The notes: generated by a model not told the origin, from the letters alone. A DNA stretch of 64,000 nucleotides from Xenorhabdus mauleonii (GCF_900113945.1 NZ_FORG01000001.1:1-64000), one strand, 5' to 3'. Counted from the first letter of the stretch, positions 19,365 to 29,816 are shown. A program made the numbers and translations.

Positions 19365-19387
19365 GTTGCAGCCCGAACGGCTGCAAC
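19365..19387 (-). terminator. Probable hairpin terminator after flgL
   Basis: Stem GTTGCAGCC / GGCTGCAAC with a 5-base loop, 23 bases beyond the flgL stop at 19410. The following T-run on the minus strand is weak, so termination may be partial or Rho-assisted. Confidence 0.55.
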
Positions 19388-19409
19388 TTTGAATCTGAAA
19401 GGATTTAAA

Positions 19410-20372
19410 TCAGCGGTACATCTCAAACATAGACATGCCTTTTAAATCAGTAAAGGCTTTAAAGGAGGCTTGTAATGCAGCTTGTTGCTGGTAGTACTCG
19501 GAAATCGTCGCTGTCCAGTCAACATCAACCAGTTCGCCTGAACGTACTTTATTCGATATGCTGCGTTCGCTGCCCAGCGCATCCAACTGTTCCAGTTCCT
19601 GAAGCTGCAAACCCAATACCGCTTCGGCAGAAGAGAAATTATTCAGGCTATTGCGAATTCCGCGGTTAGCTTTGTTCATCAGCTCCATCGCTTCATTCTT
19701 CTGTTCTTCAGTCGCGTCGCTGTAAGGAACTTTCAGTGCTTTGATTGCCATATCAATGGACGCAAAAACATCAGACTCACTATTTGTTCCATCGGGTTCT
19801 TTGATCGGGTTGCCGGGCTGGGATAGAAAGACTTCTCTGCCAGTATGGGCAATGATCATTGAACGGTTATCATCCACTTTTTGGGTGATCTTTTCATCAC
19901 CGCCAACATAGCTGACTTTTCCATCTTCACCGGCCACAAAAGGAGGCTTATCCGTCTTATAGCCCGCAAAGATATAACGGCCATTACCGTCCGTTTTATT
20001 GCCCAGATTTAACAATTGTTGTTTGAAACCTTCCAATTGCTGTGCATAAGAGGCACGATCTTGATCGCTCTGCTCATCTGCCGCTGCAACTAATGTTTCA
20101 AACACGTTCGTCGTCACTGTCACCATATTTGATGTAATGCTCAACTGGGCTGACATGGCGTTTCTGGCAAAAATGCGGGCGGTGGCGAACTGTTGGTTTT
20201 TCGATTCAGATTGAGAAACCATGATGTTCTGCGAAGCAGCCAGAGGATCATCAGACGGATTAATTACCCGACGGCCACTGGAGAGTTGCTCACCCGACTT
20301 CATCCACTTAGATTGGGCACCGAAGATCCCATTCATTTTTTGGCTATATAGTTGATTCGTACTTACGCGCAC
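19410..20372 (-). CDS. flgL: FlgL, hook-filament junction protein 2 (HAP3)
   Basis: A 320-aa secreted axial protein joining the hook-associated FlgK ring to the flagellin filament. Residues 1-60 (MRVSTNQLYSQKMNGI, SGRRVINPSDDPLAASQ) and the C-terminal helix (LVDVDWTATISEYYQQQAALQASF ending in FEMYR, read in parts) form the conserved coiled-coil D0/D1 parts shared with flagellin. The middle is variable. It has no cleavable signal, as expected for flagellar type III export. It is the last gene of the minus-strand flg cluster, 95 bp after flgK, with a mini ERIC-like hairpin in the gap. Confidence 0.97.
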   Translation of the reverse strand: MRVSTNQLYSQKMNGIFGAQSKWMKSGEQLSSGRRVINPSDDPLAASQNIMVSQSESKNQQFATARIFARNAMSAQLSITSNMVTVTTNVFETLVAAADEQSDQDRASYAQQLEGFKQQLLNLGNKTDGNGRYIFAGYKTDKPPFVAGEDGKVSYVGGDEKITQKVDDNRSMIIAHTGREVFLSQPGNPIKEPDGTNSESDVFASIDMAIKALKVPYSDATEEQKNEAMELMNKANRGIRNSLNNFSSAEAVLGLQLQELEQLDALGSERSISNKVRSGELVDVDWTATISEYYQQQAALQASFKAFTDLKGMSMFEMYR

Positions 20373-20388
20373 AATCTTATTCCTTTTT

Positions 20389-20449
20389 TATACCTGTCGT
20401 GTTTCAAGTTGCAGCTTTGCCAGCGACAACTTGAAATCCAATGGATATG
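20389..20449. repeat. Miniature ERIC-derived hairpin between flgK and flgL
   Basis: Only the two ends of the ERIC-like element remain: TGTTTCAAGTTGCAGC and CAACTTGAAATCCAATGG. They form a long hairpin in the flgK-flgL gap and could affect mRNA processing between the two genes. Confidence 0.65.
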
Positions 20450-20467
20450 TCTTCAACTAAATGGTGA

Positions 20468-22108
20468 TTAACGAATACCCAAAATTGCGTCAAATAAAGT
20501 TGTCGCAGTCTGGATGACTCGGGCGTTTGCCAGATAATACTGCTGCAAGCGTTGCAGTTCACCGTATTCTTCGTCCATGTTGACGCCAGAAATGGATTGG
20601 CGAGTTGAACCCAGTTTATCAACGATATGCCCTTGCGCTTCAAAACCAACTTTAGCTTTGTTTGCATCGCTACCCACTTTACTGACCAAGGAAGCATATG
20701 CACCCGCAAAAGAGGATTTTCCATCCACCAAACGTTTGTCCTGCAATTCAAGGAATTTCTTCACATTGCGGTTATCGCTTGGGCCACCATCTTTAGCGCC
20801 TGCGGTCGCCAACTGGGAAGAGTCTTTCAGATTTATGTCTAGTGTAGCGATGACATTGCTGACCGCTTTCAATGTGTGTTTGTCGTTCTCTTGCGCCTTG
20901 GAACTGTCAATAGTGACTTTCAGACCGTCAAACTCCAGCGTATCGCCCTTTTTATCCACCGGAATAATGGCCTTGTCTGATACACGCTGGACTTTCCAAT
21001 CCCCGCCTTCAAATTTGAGGATATAATCACTGGCTTTAACTTTTGTGGTATCTGCATATTCCACAGTAATTTCGGCTGTACCTTTGTTGTCGTTGTTGGA
21101 GACAATTTCTGGCTTGTCAAAGTTAAAGAAATCAATACCCTTATCACCGTTCAGATCAAAGCCCGCATGCTGTACCTGATTGAATTGATCGGCCATCACC
21201 AATGCCAGTTGGTTCAATTCATTGCGGGTTTTATCCACCACTTCCCTACGTACTTGCAACGCACCGCCCAACGAGCCTTGAGAAATAAACCGCTCATCAA
21301 TTTCTCGTGTCTCGCCCGTGCCGTTGTTGTAGCCCACAGTAATGCGGCTGACGTCAGCGCTGGAGGGGATCGCTTCCAGACGATAGGATTTACTGCCAGT
21401 GACCAGTGTTGTCCCACCGCCAAATGAGACGTTATAAACGCCACCATCCTGCTGAACGACATTCACGTCGACCAGTTGGTTTAACCGGTTAACAGCTTCA
21501 TCGCGCTGATCCAGCAAGGCTAGCGGTTCGCCATTGCCGGTGCCACGCATACGCGTAATTTCTTTGTTCAGTTGTGCGATTTGTTCTGCGTACTTGTTAA
21601 TTTCTTCAACATTTTGCTCAATTTGAGAATTGATGCTGCCATCTATCTGGCGCAGATATTCATCGGATTCCTTGAATCGGCTAACCAGACCTTCGGCTTT
21701 ACCCAGAACAGTTGTTCTCGCTGCGCTGTCTTCCGCGTTGCTTTCAGCCGTTCCCAAACTTTTGAAGAAATCTTCAATAGAGTTAGACAAGCTGGTGTCT
21801 TTATCTGCCAGCAAATCATTAATTTTGGAGATCTGCTGGTTATAAGTTTTCAGGGCAGCATGCTTTGTTTGTGCTGAGTTATATTGTTGGCTGATGAATT
21901 CGCTATATTCGCGATTGATTGAGCTGACAACTACTCCGTTGCCCACAAAGCCTACAGGCGACATGGTTCCATTATTCTGCGTCATTACGGTAGTCTGTCG
22001 GTTATAGTCCGCGCTTTTGGAGTTGGCGATGTTATTACCTACTACACCCATTGCCACCTGCGCGGCATTAATACCACTCATGGCAGTATTCATAAGACTA
22101 TTGGACAT
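20468..22108 (-). CDS. flgK: FlgK, hook-filament junction protein 1 (HAP1)
   Basis: A 546-aa axial protein that sits directly on the hook. The N-terminus MSNSLMNTAMSGINAAQ with GNNIANSKSADYNRQ is the conserved flagellar rod/hook-type domain. The C-terminus (SGVNMDEEYGELQRLQQYYLANARVIQTATTLFDAIL, read in parts) is the matching flg_bbr_C helix. The middle carries the variable D2/D3 region. The start at ATG 22108 is clear. A sigma28-like site lies upstream at 22170-22196, as for the class 3 flgKL unit in Salmonella. Confidence 0.97.
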   Translation of the reverse strand: MSNSLMNTAMSGINAAQVAMGVVGNNIANSKSADYNRQTTVMTQNNGTMSPVGFVGNGVVVSSINREYSEFISQQYNSAQTKHAALKTYNQQISKINDLLADKDTSLSNSIEDFFKSLGTAESNAEDSAARTTVLGKAEGLVSRFKESDEYLRQIDGSINSQIEQNVEEINKYAEQIAQLNKEITRMRGTGNGEPLALLDQRDEAVNRLNQLVDVNVVQQDGGVYNVSFGGGTTLVTGSKSYRLEAIPSSADVSRITVGYNNGTGETREIDERFISQGSLGGALQVRREVVDKTRNELNQLALVMADQFNQVQHAGFDLNGDKGIDFFNFDKPEIVSNNDNKGTAEITVEYADTTKVKASDYILKFEGGDWKVQRVSDKAIIPVDKKGDTLEFDGLKVTIDSSKAQENDKHTLKAVSNVIATLDINLKDSSQLATAGAKDGGPSDNRNVKKFLELQDKRLVDGKSSFAGAYASLVSKVGSDANKAKVGFEAQGHIVDKLGSTRQSISGVNMDEEYGELQRLQQYYLANARVIQTATTLFDAILGIR

Positions 22109-22169
22109 GTGTAGATCCTTTTACGTTTTCTTTAAACCTCCGGCGACGGGAGGTCATTCACTGTTACAG

Positions 22170-22196
22170 TTATCGGCAGGTATCCCTGTTCCTTGA
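22170..22196 (-). promoter_or_regulatory. Candidate sigma28 (FliA) promoter for flgKL
   Basis: On the minus strand the -10 box GCCGATAA is perfect (22170-22177). Eleven bases upstream is TCAAGGAA, a weak match to TAAAGTTT (4 of 8). Confidence 0.6.
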
Positions 22197-22219
22197 GCAA
22201 ATATGCCCTTGTTTTCGAT

Positions 22220-22262
22220 GGTGGCCACTTAAAGTGAAGTCATCTAAAAGCGGCCACTTGAA
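22220..22262. repeat. Two direct copies of an IS-end-like motif between flgJ and flgK
   Basis: GTGGCCACTTAAAGTGAA and GCGGCCACTTGAACTAAA stand as near-direct repeats about 26 bp apart just before the flgJ stop. Multiple GGCCACTT copies are typical of ends of some insertion sequences (IS21-like), but no transposase is present. Confidence 0.4.
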
Positions 22263-23228
22263 CTAAAATAAATTATCAAAATCAGAGGAATAGGCTTTTG
22301 CCATTTGATTGCCGGTATTTTTTAACTGCTGGATCAGTGATACCAGTTTTTTGGCATAACCGGGATCGGTGGCATAGCCTGCATCTTGCAAGGAATGCGC
22401 CCCCTGCTCTGCCGTTGTGGATTGCGCGACTTTGGCGTAACGTGGGTTTTCTGTCAGTAATTTGGTGTAATCCGCTATCGCTTCGGCATAAGAGCCGTAC
22501 ACCCGAAAATTGTCCTGCATTTTCTTCGGTTCACCATCAATGTATTCCGTTGTCATGATGTTGGTGACAGGCCCTTTCCAATTTTTACCCGCTTTGATCC
22601 CAAACAGGTTATGACTTGGCTTGCCTTCTTCGGTCAGAATTTCACGTTGTCCCCAACCTGATTCCAGCGCAGCCTGAGCAATGATCAACAAATGCGGTAT
22701 CCCGCTTTGCTGGCTTGCCAGTTGTGCCGGTAAAGAGAGCATGGAAACAAAGTTAGCACTGTTCATTGACAGTGACCGGGTTTCAGCTGCCCGATTGGAC
22801 AACGTTGAAGAAGAGCTTTCAGGCATGGCCCGGCGCATAAACTGCTCCAGTGCCTGTTTCGGTAATGTATGCAGGATTTCCTTGTCCAGCAGCATCGGCT
22901 GAGTACCGGCCAATTCGCTGGGCGCCGTGTTCGCATTGGAGACCTGTTTGACTATCATGTCAGCAAATCCCAGCCCTTTTTGGGAAAGGTCTTGGGCAAT
23001 TTGCTGATCGTACATCGAAGTATAAAAACGTGTCTGCTCGCTGCTCAATATGCCATCCTGCGGCAGCGAGGAACGCATGCTTTTCAGCATCATCTGGACG
23101 AAGACGCCTTCAAGTTGTTGGGCTACTTGCCGTAGCCCTTGTTGTGGTTCCTGTGACAGTTTGGCTTTCAGTGAATGCAGCGAATTAACGTCATAAGCCG
23201 CATTGGGCGTCGTCAGGAAATCGTTCAT
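22263..23228 (-). CDS. flgJ: FlgJ, rod cap and peptidoglycan hydrolase
   Basis: A 321-aa bifunctional protein. The N-terminal half (about 1-110; QLEGVFVQMMLKSMRSSLP, FYTSMYDQQIAQDLS) is the rod cap that promotes rod assembly. The C-terminal half (about 155-310) is a glucosaminidase/muramidase domain that opens the peptidoglycan, with QAALESGWGQREI (catalytic Glu) and NLFGIKAG. The start is ATG 23228 (MNDFLTT), which overlaps the flgI stop by one base (TAATG); an upstream in-frame ATG is inside flgI and unlikely. Confidence 0.96.
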   Translation of the reverse strand: MNDFLTTPNAAYDVNSLHSLKAKLSQEPQQGLRQVAQQLEGVFVQMMLKSMRSSLPQDGILSSEQTRFYTSMYDQQIAQDLSQKGLGFADMIVKQVSNANTAPSELAGTQPMLLDKEILHTLPKQALEQFMRRAMPESSSSTLSNRAAETRSLSMNSANFVSMLSLPAQLASQQSGIPHLLIIAQAALESGWGQREILTEEGKPSHNLFGIKAGKNWKGPVTNIMTTEYIDGEPKKMQDNFRVYGSYAEAIADYTKLLTENPRYAKVAQSTTAEQGAHSLQDAGYATDPGYAKKLVSLIQQLKNTGNQMAKAYSSDFDNLF

Positions 23229-24346
23229 TAGATAATCTCCAGTTTCGCACGCAGACAACCTGCGCTCTCCATCGCCTGCAAAATCGACATGAGATCTGTA
23301 GGTGTTGCACCCAATGCATTCAATGCACGCACGACTTGCGTCAAATTCGCACTGGCATTGAGTTGCTGCAATGCTCCGCCTTGCTCCTGAATGCCAATTC
23401 CCGTATTGCGGGTAACGACTGTGTTTCCACCCGCCAACGGTGTATTCGGCTGATTGACCGCTGTCTGGCGCTCAACCGTAACAGAAAGGCTGCCGTGGGC
23501 AATTGCACAGCTATCCAGCGTGACGTTGCGATTCATCACGACCGAACCTGTGCGGGAGTTGAAAATCACTTTGGCGTCACCGGCATCAACACGAATATTC
23601 AGATTCTGCACTTGAGACAGAAACTTAACCTGCTCACTGCTCTCAATCGGCAAACGCAGCTGAACAGTACGGGAATCCAGCGGCGTTGCTGTTCCTGTGC
23701 CTTTCAGACGGTTGACGGCATCACTGATTTGCTGGGCCAGACTAAAATCATCATCATTCAGTTGCAGGTTCAATGTGCCTTTCTGACCAAATTGGGTCGG
23801 TAATTCACGCTCAATTACAGCACCATTGGAGATGCGGCCCCCTGCAAGCTGATTGATTTTAATGCTGTTGCCGCCTGCACTTGCCCCTGCGCCACCTACC
23901 AGAATATTTCCCTGGGCCAGTGCATAGACCTGATTATCCACGCCTTTCAATGGCGTCATCAGCAATGTCCCGCCCCGCAGGCTCTTGGCATTCCCCAATG
24001 AAGAAACCACGACATCAATGCCTTGCCCTGAACGCGCAAAAGGTGGCAGCTTGGCTGTCACCATGACGGCAGCAACGTTTTTCAGCTGCATGTTGGTACC
24101 GGGCGGTACGGTGATCCCCAATTGTGACAGCATATTGCTCAGGCTTTGGGTGGTAAAAGGTGTCTGCATGGTTTGGTCACCCGTTCCATCCAATCCAACC
24201 ACCAAACCATAGCCGATCAATGCGTTATCTCGGACACCTTCAATACTCGTCAAATCACGAATACGTTCCGCAAAAGCGCTGGTAGATACAAACCCATTGG
24301 ATAACACCAGCAAAAATGCAAAAAGGCTGGCGACTAATTTTTTCAT
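23228..24346 (-). CDS. flgI: FlgI, flagellar P-ring protein
   Basis: A 372-aa periplasmic protein forming the P ring around the rod in the peptidoglycan layer. The signal peptide [20 protein letters not shown] ends near SAFAE. The mature start [21 protein letters not shown] is the P-ring signature, followed by GLDGTGDQT and the C-terminal [22 protein letters not shown] 24346 is preferred over ATG 24355 because AAGAGG is then 9 bases upstream. Within the flg cluster it follows flgH by about 16 bp. Confidence 0.97.
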   Translation of the reverse strand: MKKLVASLFAFLLVLSNGFVSTSAFAERIRDLTSIEGVRDNALIGYGLVVGLDGTGDQTMQTPFTTQSLSNMLSQLGITVPPGTNMQLKNVAAVMVTAKLPPFARSGQGIDVVVSSLGNAKSLRGGTLLMTPLKGVDNQVYALAQGNILVGGAGASAGGNSIKINQLAGGRISNGAVIERELPTQFGQKGTLNLQLNDDDFSLAQQISDAVNRLKGTGTATPLDSRTVQLRLPIESSEQVKFLSQVQNLNIRVDAGDAKVIFNSRTGSVVMNRNVTLDSCAIAHGSLSVTVERQTAVNQPNTPLAGGNTVVTRNTGIGIQEQGGALQQLNASANLTQVVRALNALGATPTDLMSILQAMESAGCLRAKLEII

Positions 24347-24361
24347 CCTGACCATCCTCTT

Positions 24362-25153
24362 TTAAAACGGTGAGATATTCATAAAGAAACGCTGCAACCA
24401 GCCCATATTCTGCGCTTCATTGATATAACCATCGCCAACATACTCAATGCGTGCATCCGCAACTTGGTTGGAACTCACGGTATTGTTGCCGCTGATGGTG
24501 CGCGGATTCACGACACCAGAGAAGCGGATGAATTCCGTTCCCTGATTGATGGCGATCTGTTTTTCGCCCACCACGTGCAAATTGCCGTTTGCCAGCAGTC
24601 TATTCACGGTGACAGTGATAGTGCCCCTGAATGTGTTGTTGGCATTTGCTCCGCCTTTGCCGCCAAACTCGCTGTTGCCTTCCATGCCCAAATCAGTTTT
24701 GTCACCGCCAATTAATCCCTGTAAGAAACGAGGGGTCAAAGCGGCAGTGAAACCTGTCTTTCCATTGCGGCTGGCATTGGCTGAGGAGTTTTTGCTCGCA
24801 CTGACGTTTTCTTGCAGGATAATCGTCAGCGTATCGCCGATATTGCGTGGACGGCGGTCTTCAAACAGGGGTTGGTAACCGTAATAGACCGGCTGGACAA
24901 CTTGGAAAACAGAGCCATTTGGCATTGGCGCGGGTGTTTCGGCAGGCTTTGCTGTTGTCTGCCCTTCCACCAGCGGTTTGTGCGGTATATATGCACATCC
25001 CCCTAATGTCAGTGCTGACAATGTGAGTACCGCCATAGATATGCTGATACGCCACTTATTTCCCCGGTTTTTCCGTAAACCGGCAGAGTCATAAGCTATA
25101 TGGTCTTTAGCATGGCTTCCGGCATGGTTCTCGGCAACTGGCATTGTATCCAT
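24362..25153 (-). CDS. flgH: FlgH, flagellar L-ring lipoprotein
   Basis: An outer-membrane lipoprotein forming the L ring. The lipobox LTLGGC places the acylated Cys at residue 53, followed by [15 protein letters not shown]. The core has [21 protein letters not shown] and the end [22 protein letters not shown] (read in two parts), as in Salmonella FlgH. The N-terminal stretch before the lipobox is about 30 residues longer than in the E. coli protein ([18 protein letters not shown]). No better internal start with a ribosome site was seen, so a real extension or a mis-set start both remain possible. Confidence 0.95.
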   Translation of the reverse strand: MDTMPVAENHAGSHAKDHIAYDSAGLRKNRGNKWRISISMAVLTLSALTLGGCAYIPHKPLVEGQTTAKPAETPAPMPNGSVFQVVQPVYYGYQPLFEDRRPRNIGDTLTIILQENVSASKNSSANASRNGKTGFTAALTPRFLQGLIGGDKTDLGMEGNSEFGGKGGANANNTFRGTITVTVNRLLANGNLHVVGEKQIAINQGTEFIRFSGVVNPRTISGNNTVSSNQVADARIEYVGDGYINEAQNMGWLQRFFMNISPF

Positions 25154-25238
25154 CTTCTATGCTCTTATGTTTATTGCAGAAATTATGTTTATCATAAAAA
25201 TAGTGAGGAAAACGGTTCCCCCACTATGCATGATTTGG

Positions 25239-26021
25239 TTATAACTGGGTCAGTTTTTGCAGCATCTGATCAGACGTTGATACCGCTTTGCTGTTGATTT
25301 CGTAGGCTCGTTGCACCTGAATCATATTGACCAGCTCTTCCGCCACGTTGACGTTAGATGTTTCAACATAACCTTGATAAAGCAACCCAGCACCATTGAT
25401 ACCCGGCGCATTTTCCACCGGAACACCGGAACTGTTGGTTTCCAGATACAGGTTCTCGCCGACACTTTCCAGACCGCTTTCATTGATGAATGTGGTCAGC
25501 GTCAACTGTCCAACCTGCTGGGGCGCATTTTGTCCCTGCACGTTCACACTGACGATACCATCACGGGCAATGCTGATTTTGGTGGCATTGTCCGGAATGA
25601 TGATCGCAGGAACGACCTGAAAGCCGCCCGCAGTTACCAACTGACCATTTTGATCCACCTGGAATGAACCATCGCGGGTATAGCCTGTTGTGCCGTCAGG
25701 CATCTGGATCTGGAAGAAACCTTGTCCCTTGATGGCGACGTCTTTGCTGTTATTGGTCTGAGCCAAGTTACCTTGGCTGTGCAGACGCTCAGTCGCGACC
25801 GGACGCACACCTGTACCTATCTGCAAGCCTGAAGGCAGGTTGGTTTGTTCAGATGACATCGCTCCCGGTTGACGCTCTGTTTGATAGAGCAAATCTTCAA
25901 AAACTGCGCGCTGGCGTTTAAAACCATTGGTGCTGACGTTTGCCAAGTTGTTGGCAATGACATCCATATTTGTTTGCTGGGCATCCAGCCCAGTCTTGGC
26001 AATCCATAAAGATCGGATCAT
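25239..26021 (-). CDS. flgG: FlgG, distal rod protein
   Basis: A 260-aa axial protein forming the outer part of the rod. The N-terminal signature [20 protein letters not shown] with [16 protein letters not shown] and the C-terminal [20 protein letters not shown] are diagnostic. The domain LSSPSAL is not present; length agrees with the 260 aa of enteric FlgG. It lies 22 bp after flgF in the operon. Confidence 0.97.
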   Translation of the reverse strand: MIRSLWIAKTGLDAQQTNMDVIANNLANVSTNGFKRQRAVFEDLLYQTERQPGAMSSEQTNLPSGLQIGTGVRPVATERLHSQGNLAQTNNSKDVAIKGQGFFQIQMPDGTTGYTRDGSFQVDQNGQLVTAGGFQVVPAIIIPDNATKISIARDGIVSVNVQGQNAPQQVGQLTLTTFINESGLESVGENLYLETNSSGVPVENAPGINGAGLLYQGYVETSNVNVAEELVNMIQVQRAYEINSKAVSTSDQMLQKLTQL

Positions 26022-26043
26022 GAATTTATCCCCTGTTTCCGAC

Positions 26044-26799
26044 TCAGCTCATAGCGAGAATTTGGTTAGCCCGTTGTGCATTTTCATCGGAACTGTGTAT
26101 GACTTTCATCTGCATCTCAAAACGACGCGCGTTGGCTATCATGTTCACCATGCTTTCTACCGGATTGACATTGCTGCCTTCCAGAACACCCGGCATGATT
26201 TTCACTTCTGTACTGGCCGCCAGTTCATTGCCCAACTGCTCCTGCGCCTGTGGCGTCAGATGGAACAAACCATCGTCACCCCGCACCACTTGGTTGGCTT
26301 CCGGTTTAACGATTTTCAGTTTGCCAATCTGCCCCAACAAAGTTGGCGGATCGCTGGCAATCAATGCAGAGATAGCGCCATCCGCCGCGATGGTCAGTTC
26401 AGCCTGTGGCGGAACATCAATCGGCCCGTTTTCGCCCATTAACATGCGTCCCTGCACCATCAGTTGGCCTTCGGGTGAAATCTGGATGCTGCCGTTGCGG
26501 GTATAGGCTTCCGTTCCATCTTCAAGTTGAACCGCCAGGTAGCCGCCTTGTCCGACAGCCACGTCCAGCGGACGTGAGGTATAATTCATTGGCCCCTGAC
26601 GGCTATCCATGCCGGGAGTGGAGGCAACCGTAAGTGTACGCGTTGGCAGGGTTTCGCCTTCAATCGGTACAGCACGCAGCGCAGCAAGCTGGGCTTTAAA
26701 GCCCGGTGTTGACGCATTGGCCAGATTATTGGCAGTAACGGCCTGATGCTCCAGCGTTTGTCGTGCTGCGCCCATCGCGGTATAAATGACGTGATCCAT
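26044..26799 (-). CDS. flgF: FlgF, proximal rod protein
   Basis: A 251-aa rod protein. The N-terminus [19 protein letters not shown] with [20 protein letters not shown] is typical of FlgF, as is the C-terminal [20 protein letters not shown]. It has no signal sequence and is exported by the flagellar secretion machine. Spacing to flgE is 36 bp. Confidence 0.97.
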   Translation of the reverse strand: MDHVIYTAMGAARQTLEHQAVTANNLANASTPGFKAQLAALRAVPIEGETLPTRTLTVASTPGMDSRQGPMNYTSRPLDVAVGQGGYLAVQLEDGTEAYTRNGSIQISPEGQLMVQGRMLMGENGPIDVPPQAELTIAADGAISALIASDPPTLLGQIGKLKIVKPEANQVVRGDDGLFHLTPQAQEQLGNELAASTEVKIMPGVLEGSNVNPVESMVNMIANARRFEMQMKVIHSSDENAQRANQILAMS

Positions 26800-26835
26800 A
26801 AACTATCTCCAAAAAAAGCTGGCCGCCGGAGCCTG

Positions 26836-28038
26836 TTAACGCATGCTGACCAGAGTTTGCAGAATTTGGTCTTGCGTCTTGATGGTCTGGGCGTTGGATT
26901 GATAGTTGCGCTGGGCGACGATCATATTGACCAGTTCTTGGCTCATGTCCACGTTAGAAGCTTCCAGCGCACCGCTGATCAACTTACCGAAGTTACCTGA
27001 ACCGGCGAGACCCACAACAGAACTGCCGGATGCGCCGGATTCTGCCCACACGTTATCGCCCTGTGAAGCCAGACCTTCAGGGTTAGAGAAGTTTGCCAGT
27101 ACAACCTGACCTAAAGCCAGCGTCTGGGAGTTAGAGTAAAGGCCGTAAATTTTGCCGTCATTATCAACACGGTAGTCGGTGAAATGGCCGGTCGCATAAC
27201 CATCTTGCTTTGGTGGAGAGATAGAGTTTTGCGCAATGCTCTGCTGCTTGCTGCCATTAAGATCAATGTTGATGTCCGCTGGAGCTGAACCATTCAAGGC
27301 AGCTAAATTAAATTTAAATGGCGGAATCTCTTTCATTTGGCCGCTGGTACTGAATTCTAGATCACCCAATGATTGAGGCGCAGAACCCTCAACAGATCTG
27401 TCCAGCGCATGGACTGTCCATTTGTTATCGCCTGTTTTAACGAAAAATACATTGATATCATGCTCATTCCCCAAGCTATCGAATGCTTGAAGCGGAGCAC
27501 TGAAATTAAATGTCTCTTTCTTGTTGGGATCAAATGTTCCTGTTCCGCTGATCGCGGTCTCCATTGAATTCAGGTTGGCTTTCAGTCTCATTTCTGTCGT
27601 GGCTTTTGCATCCAACATGTCGGTTGGGATCGTAATTGGCCCGATTGCCCCGCCTTGTTGAACTTCACCGTTGACTGCCTGATAACCGGTCAGCTTCATG
27701 CCCTGCATATTGATCAGATTACGGTCTGCATCCATCTGGAACTGACCATTGCGGGAATAGAAAATATTGCCGTTGGAGTCCTGCATGCGGAAAAAACCGC
27801 CTTGTGTGATAGCCATGTCCAACTTGCGGTTAGTCGTGGTGGTTGAGCCATCTTTAAAGTTCTGAACCATGCCAGAAACTTTAACACCCAAGCCCACATT
27901 TGAGCCGCTGAAAACATCCGCAAAAGCAGCGGAGCTGGATTTAAAGCCAAAAGTAGCCGAGTTTGCAATGTTATTACCAATAACGTCCAAGTTACTCGCT
28001 GCGGCATTCAAGCCACTAACCGCTTGTGAAAAAGACAT
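26836..28038 (-). CDS. flgE: FlgE, flagellar hook protein
   Basis: A 400-aa hook subunit. N-terminal MSFSQAVSGLNAAASNLDVI with GNNIANSATFGFKSSSAAFADVF (read in parts) and C-terminal SNVDMSQELVNMIVAQRNYQ are the conserved axial helices. The central D1/D2 domains are variable; the length is close to the 402 aa of E. coli FlgE. It follows flgD by 15 bp, whose product caps the growing hook. Confidence 0.97.
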   Translation of the reverse strand: MSFSQAVSGLNAAASNLDVIGNNIANSATFGFKSSSAAFADVFSGSNVGLGVKVSGMVQNFKDGSTTTTNRKLDMAITQGGFFRMQDSNGNIFYSRNGQFQMDADRNLINMQGMKLTGYQAVNGEVQQGGAIGPITIPTDMLDAKATTEMRLKANLNSMETAISGTGTFDPNKKETFNFSAPLQAFDSLGNEHDINVFFVKTGDNKWTVHALDRSVEGSAPQSLGDLEFSTSGQMKEIPPFKFNLAALNGSAPADINIDLNGSKQQSIAQNSISPPKQDGYATGHFTDYRVDNDGKIYGLYSNSQTLALGQVVLANFSNPEGLASQGDNVWAESGASGSSVVGLAGSGNFGKLISGALEASNVDMSQELVNMIVAQRNYQSNAQTIKTQDQILQTLVSMR

Positions 28039-28053
28039 ATGTCCTCCGTTTAA

Positions 28054-28749
28054 TTAAAGAATCTGACGAACTTTATCCATGGTTACCGTACCCGCCAGCC
28101 CTAAATCTAATTTAGTGCCATCCTCACCCCGCGTTACGCCGTTGACTACGGCATAGTTCAGCGGAAGTGTCACTAACGCTTGATTTTGATAGCTTGCGGA
28201 AACTGTGAAGCTATAAGCACCGTTTTCCACATCCTTGCCATCTGCGTCTTTGCCATCCCATACGAAACTCTGGACACCGGCCTCAAATTTACCGATATCC
28301 AATTCCCGCACTACCGCACCACTCTTATCTTTGATGGTTATTTTCACGTCATCGGCAGGTCGGGTCAGCTCAAAGCCAAACGGCGTTGTGCTGATAACTT
28401 TCTCTTCATTGGAACCCACCAGGATCTTATCGCCGGGCACCATAACACCGCGGTTAATCAGCAATGTCGTCTGCATCGCCTGATTGTTGTCCATCTGTCC
28501 GACAACAGCTCCCAGTGTTTTATTGAGTTTTTCGACACCCTGAACGGTGCTGATCTGTGCAAGCTGAGTCGTTAACTCATTATTTTGCATCGGATTGGTT
28601 GGGTCTTGGTTCTTGAGCTGCGCGACCAATAAATTCAAGAAATTATCTTTAATATCGTCGCTGCTTTGTGGCTTGGATTTTGTCGGGGAAGCAAGTTCGC
28701 CTACCGTAGTATTATCCAATACATCATTGATTGAAGCGGTCACACCCAT
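28054..28749 (-). CDS. flgD: FlgD, hook cap / scaffolding protein
   Basis: A 231-aa protein needed for hook polymerisation; it leaves when the hook is complete. The N-terminal export and cap region has DNFLNLLVAQLKNQDPTNPM and NNELTTQLAQISTVQGVEKL (FlgD family block). The C-terminal part carries the FlgD Ig-like fold (FVWDGKDADGKDVENGAYSF). Spacing fits the flgBCDE order. Confidence 0.97.
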   Translation of the reverse strand: MGVTASINDVLDNTTVGELASPTKSKPQSSDDIKDNFLNLLVAQLKNQDPTNPMQNNELTTQLAQISTVQGVEKLNKTLGAVVGQMDNNQAMQTTLLINRGVMVPGDKILVGSNEEKVISTTPFGFELTRPADDVKITIKDKSGAVVRELDIGKFEAGVQSFVWDGKDADGKDVENGAYSFTVSASYQNQALVTLPLNYAVVNGVTRGEDGTKLDLGLAGTVTMDKVRQIL

Positions 28750-28762
28750 AATGGAATTCCTG

Positions 28763-29167
28763 TTACTGACCCAGCGTCAGCGTTTTCAACATGATGGACT
28801 TAGTGGTGTTAAGCACTTCAACGTTTGCCTGATAACTGCGGGAAGCAGAGATGGTATTGACCATTTCCCCGACTACATCCACATTCGGCATACGTACATA
28901 ACCTTTTTCATCGGCCAATGGGTTACCCGGCTTATATTCAAGACGGAAAGGCGTAGGATCATCCACGACTTCGCTGACTCGAACCCCACCTATTTCCTGC
29001 CCCGCTGGTGCGGCAACGCGGAAAACCACTTGCTTGGCACGATAAGGCTCACCATCCGGCCCGACAATGCTATCGGCATTCGCCATATTGCTGGCGCTGA
29101 CGTTCAGCCGCTGAGACTGAGCGGAAAGCGCAGAGCTGGCAATATCAAAAATACTGAGTAAAGACAT
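28763..29167 (-). CDS. flgC: FlgC, proximal rod protein
   Basis: A 134-aa rod subunit. [20 protein letters not shown] at the N-terminus with NMANADSI and the C-terminal [20 protein letters not shown] are diagnostic. ATG 29167 is chosen over 29173: it gives the family start MSLLS and places AAGGA about 9 bases upstream, while the first ATG overlaps the flgB stop (TAATG). Confidence 0.97.
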   Translation of the reverse strand: MSLLSIFDIASSALSAQSQRLNVSASNMANADSIVGPDGEPYRAKQVVFRVAAPAGQEIGGVRVSEVVDDPTPFRLEYKPGNPLADEKGYVRMPNVDVVGEMVNTISASRSYQANVEVLNTTKSIMLKTLTLGQ

Positions 29168-29172
29168 TCCCA

Positions 29173-29589
29173 TTATCCTTGTGACTGTAGAACTGACATC
29201 ATGCTTTTGATCTGCGCATTCGTCATAGTAAGTTCAGCCTGGTATTTCAGACTGTTATCTGCGAAATTGCTGCGTTCCATATCCATGTCAACGGTATTTC
29301 CATCCATTGCCGTCTGATATGGCACCCGATACAGCAGATCCATCTCCAGACGCTTTTGAGGTTGGACGGGAATATGCCGATCGGAAGTCAGAGTCAGCCC
29401 AATTCCATTTCCCGTTACACGGCCATGTGCCATCGTTTTTTTCAGCTGAGCTGCAAAATCGATATCACGCGCCTGATAGCCAGGGGTATCCGCATTGGCA
29501 ATATTGGCGGACAAAATTTCCTGCCGCTGATTGCGGAGTGCCAGCGCTTCTTGTCGAAATTGAAAGGCGGCATCTAATTTATCGAGCAT
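29173..29589 (-). CDS. flgB: FlgB, proximal rod protein
   Basis: A 138-aa protein at the base of the rod, contacting the MS ring and Fli[21 protein letters not shown] with [17 protein letters not shown] and the C-terminal [19 protein letters not shown] are FlgB hallmarks. It is the first gene of the minus-strand operon flgBCDEFGHIJ(KL). Confidence 0.97.
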   Translation of the reverse strand: MLDKLDAAFQFRQEALALRNQRQEILSANIANADTPGYQARDIDFAAQLKKTMAHGRVTGNGIGLTLTSDRHIPVQPQKRLEMDLLYRVPYQTAMDGNTVDMDMERSNFADNSLKYQAELTMTNAQIKSMMSVLQSQG

Positions 29590-29816
29590 ATTCCTTCCTC
29601 GTTTTTGCTGACTACTTATTGGTAAAACAGTGCCGGGATAAGCTCCAAGCAGCTAACAGAATAAACGGAGAAGAAAAAGCTGATTCGAAGAATAGAAACA
29701 AATTGGATTGCTATTTATCCCATTAACGAATAATCAATCGCGTTACACTAATAACATCCAACAGGTACTGAATAAGTTTTGAAATCATGGTTTGCTAACA
29801 GGATTAAGGTGGTTAA
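29590..29816. promoter_or_regulatory. Divergent flgB / flgA control region
   Basis: A 227-bp AT-rich gap between the divergent class 2 transcripts flgB (minus) and flgA (plus). By analogy with E. coli it should hold FlhDC boxes and two sigma70 promoters. I could not place the boxes with certainty. Confidence 0.5.
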
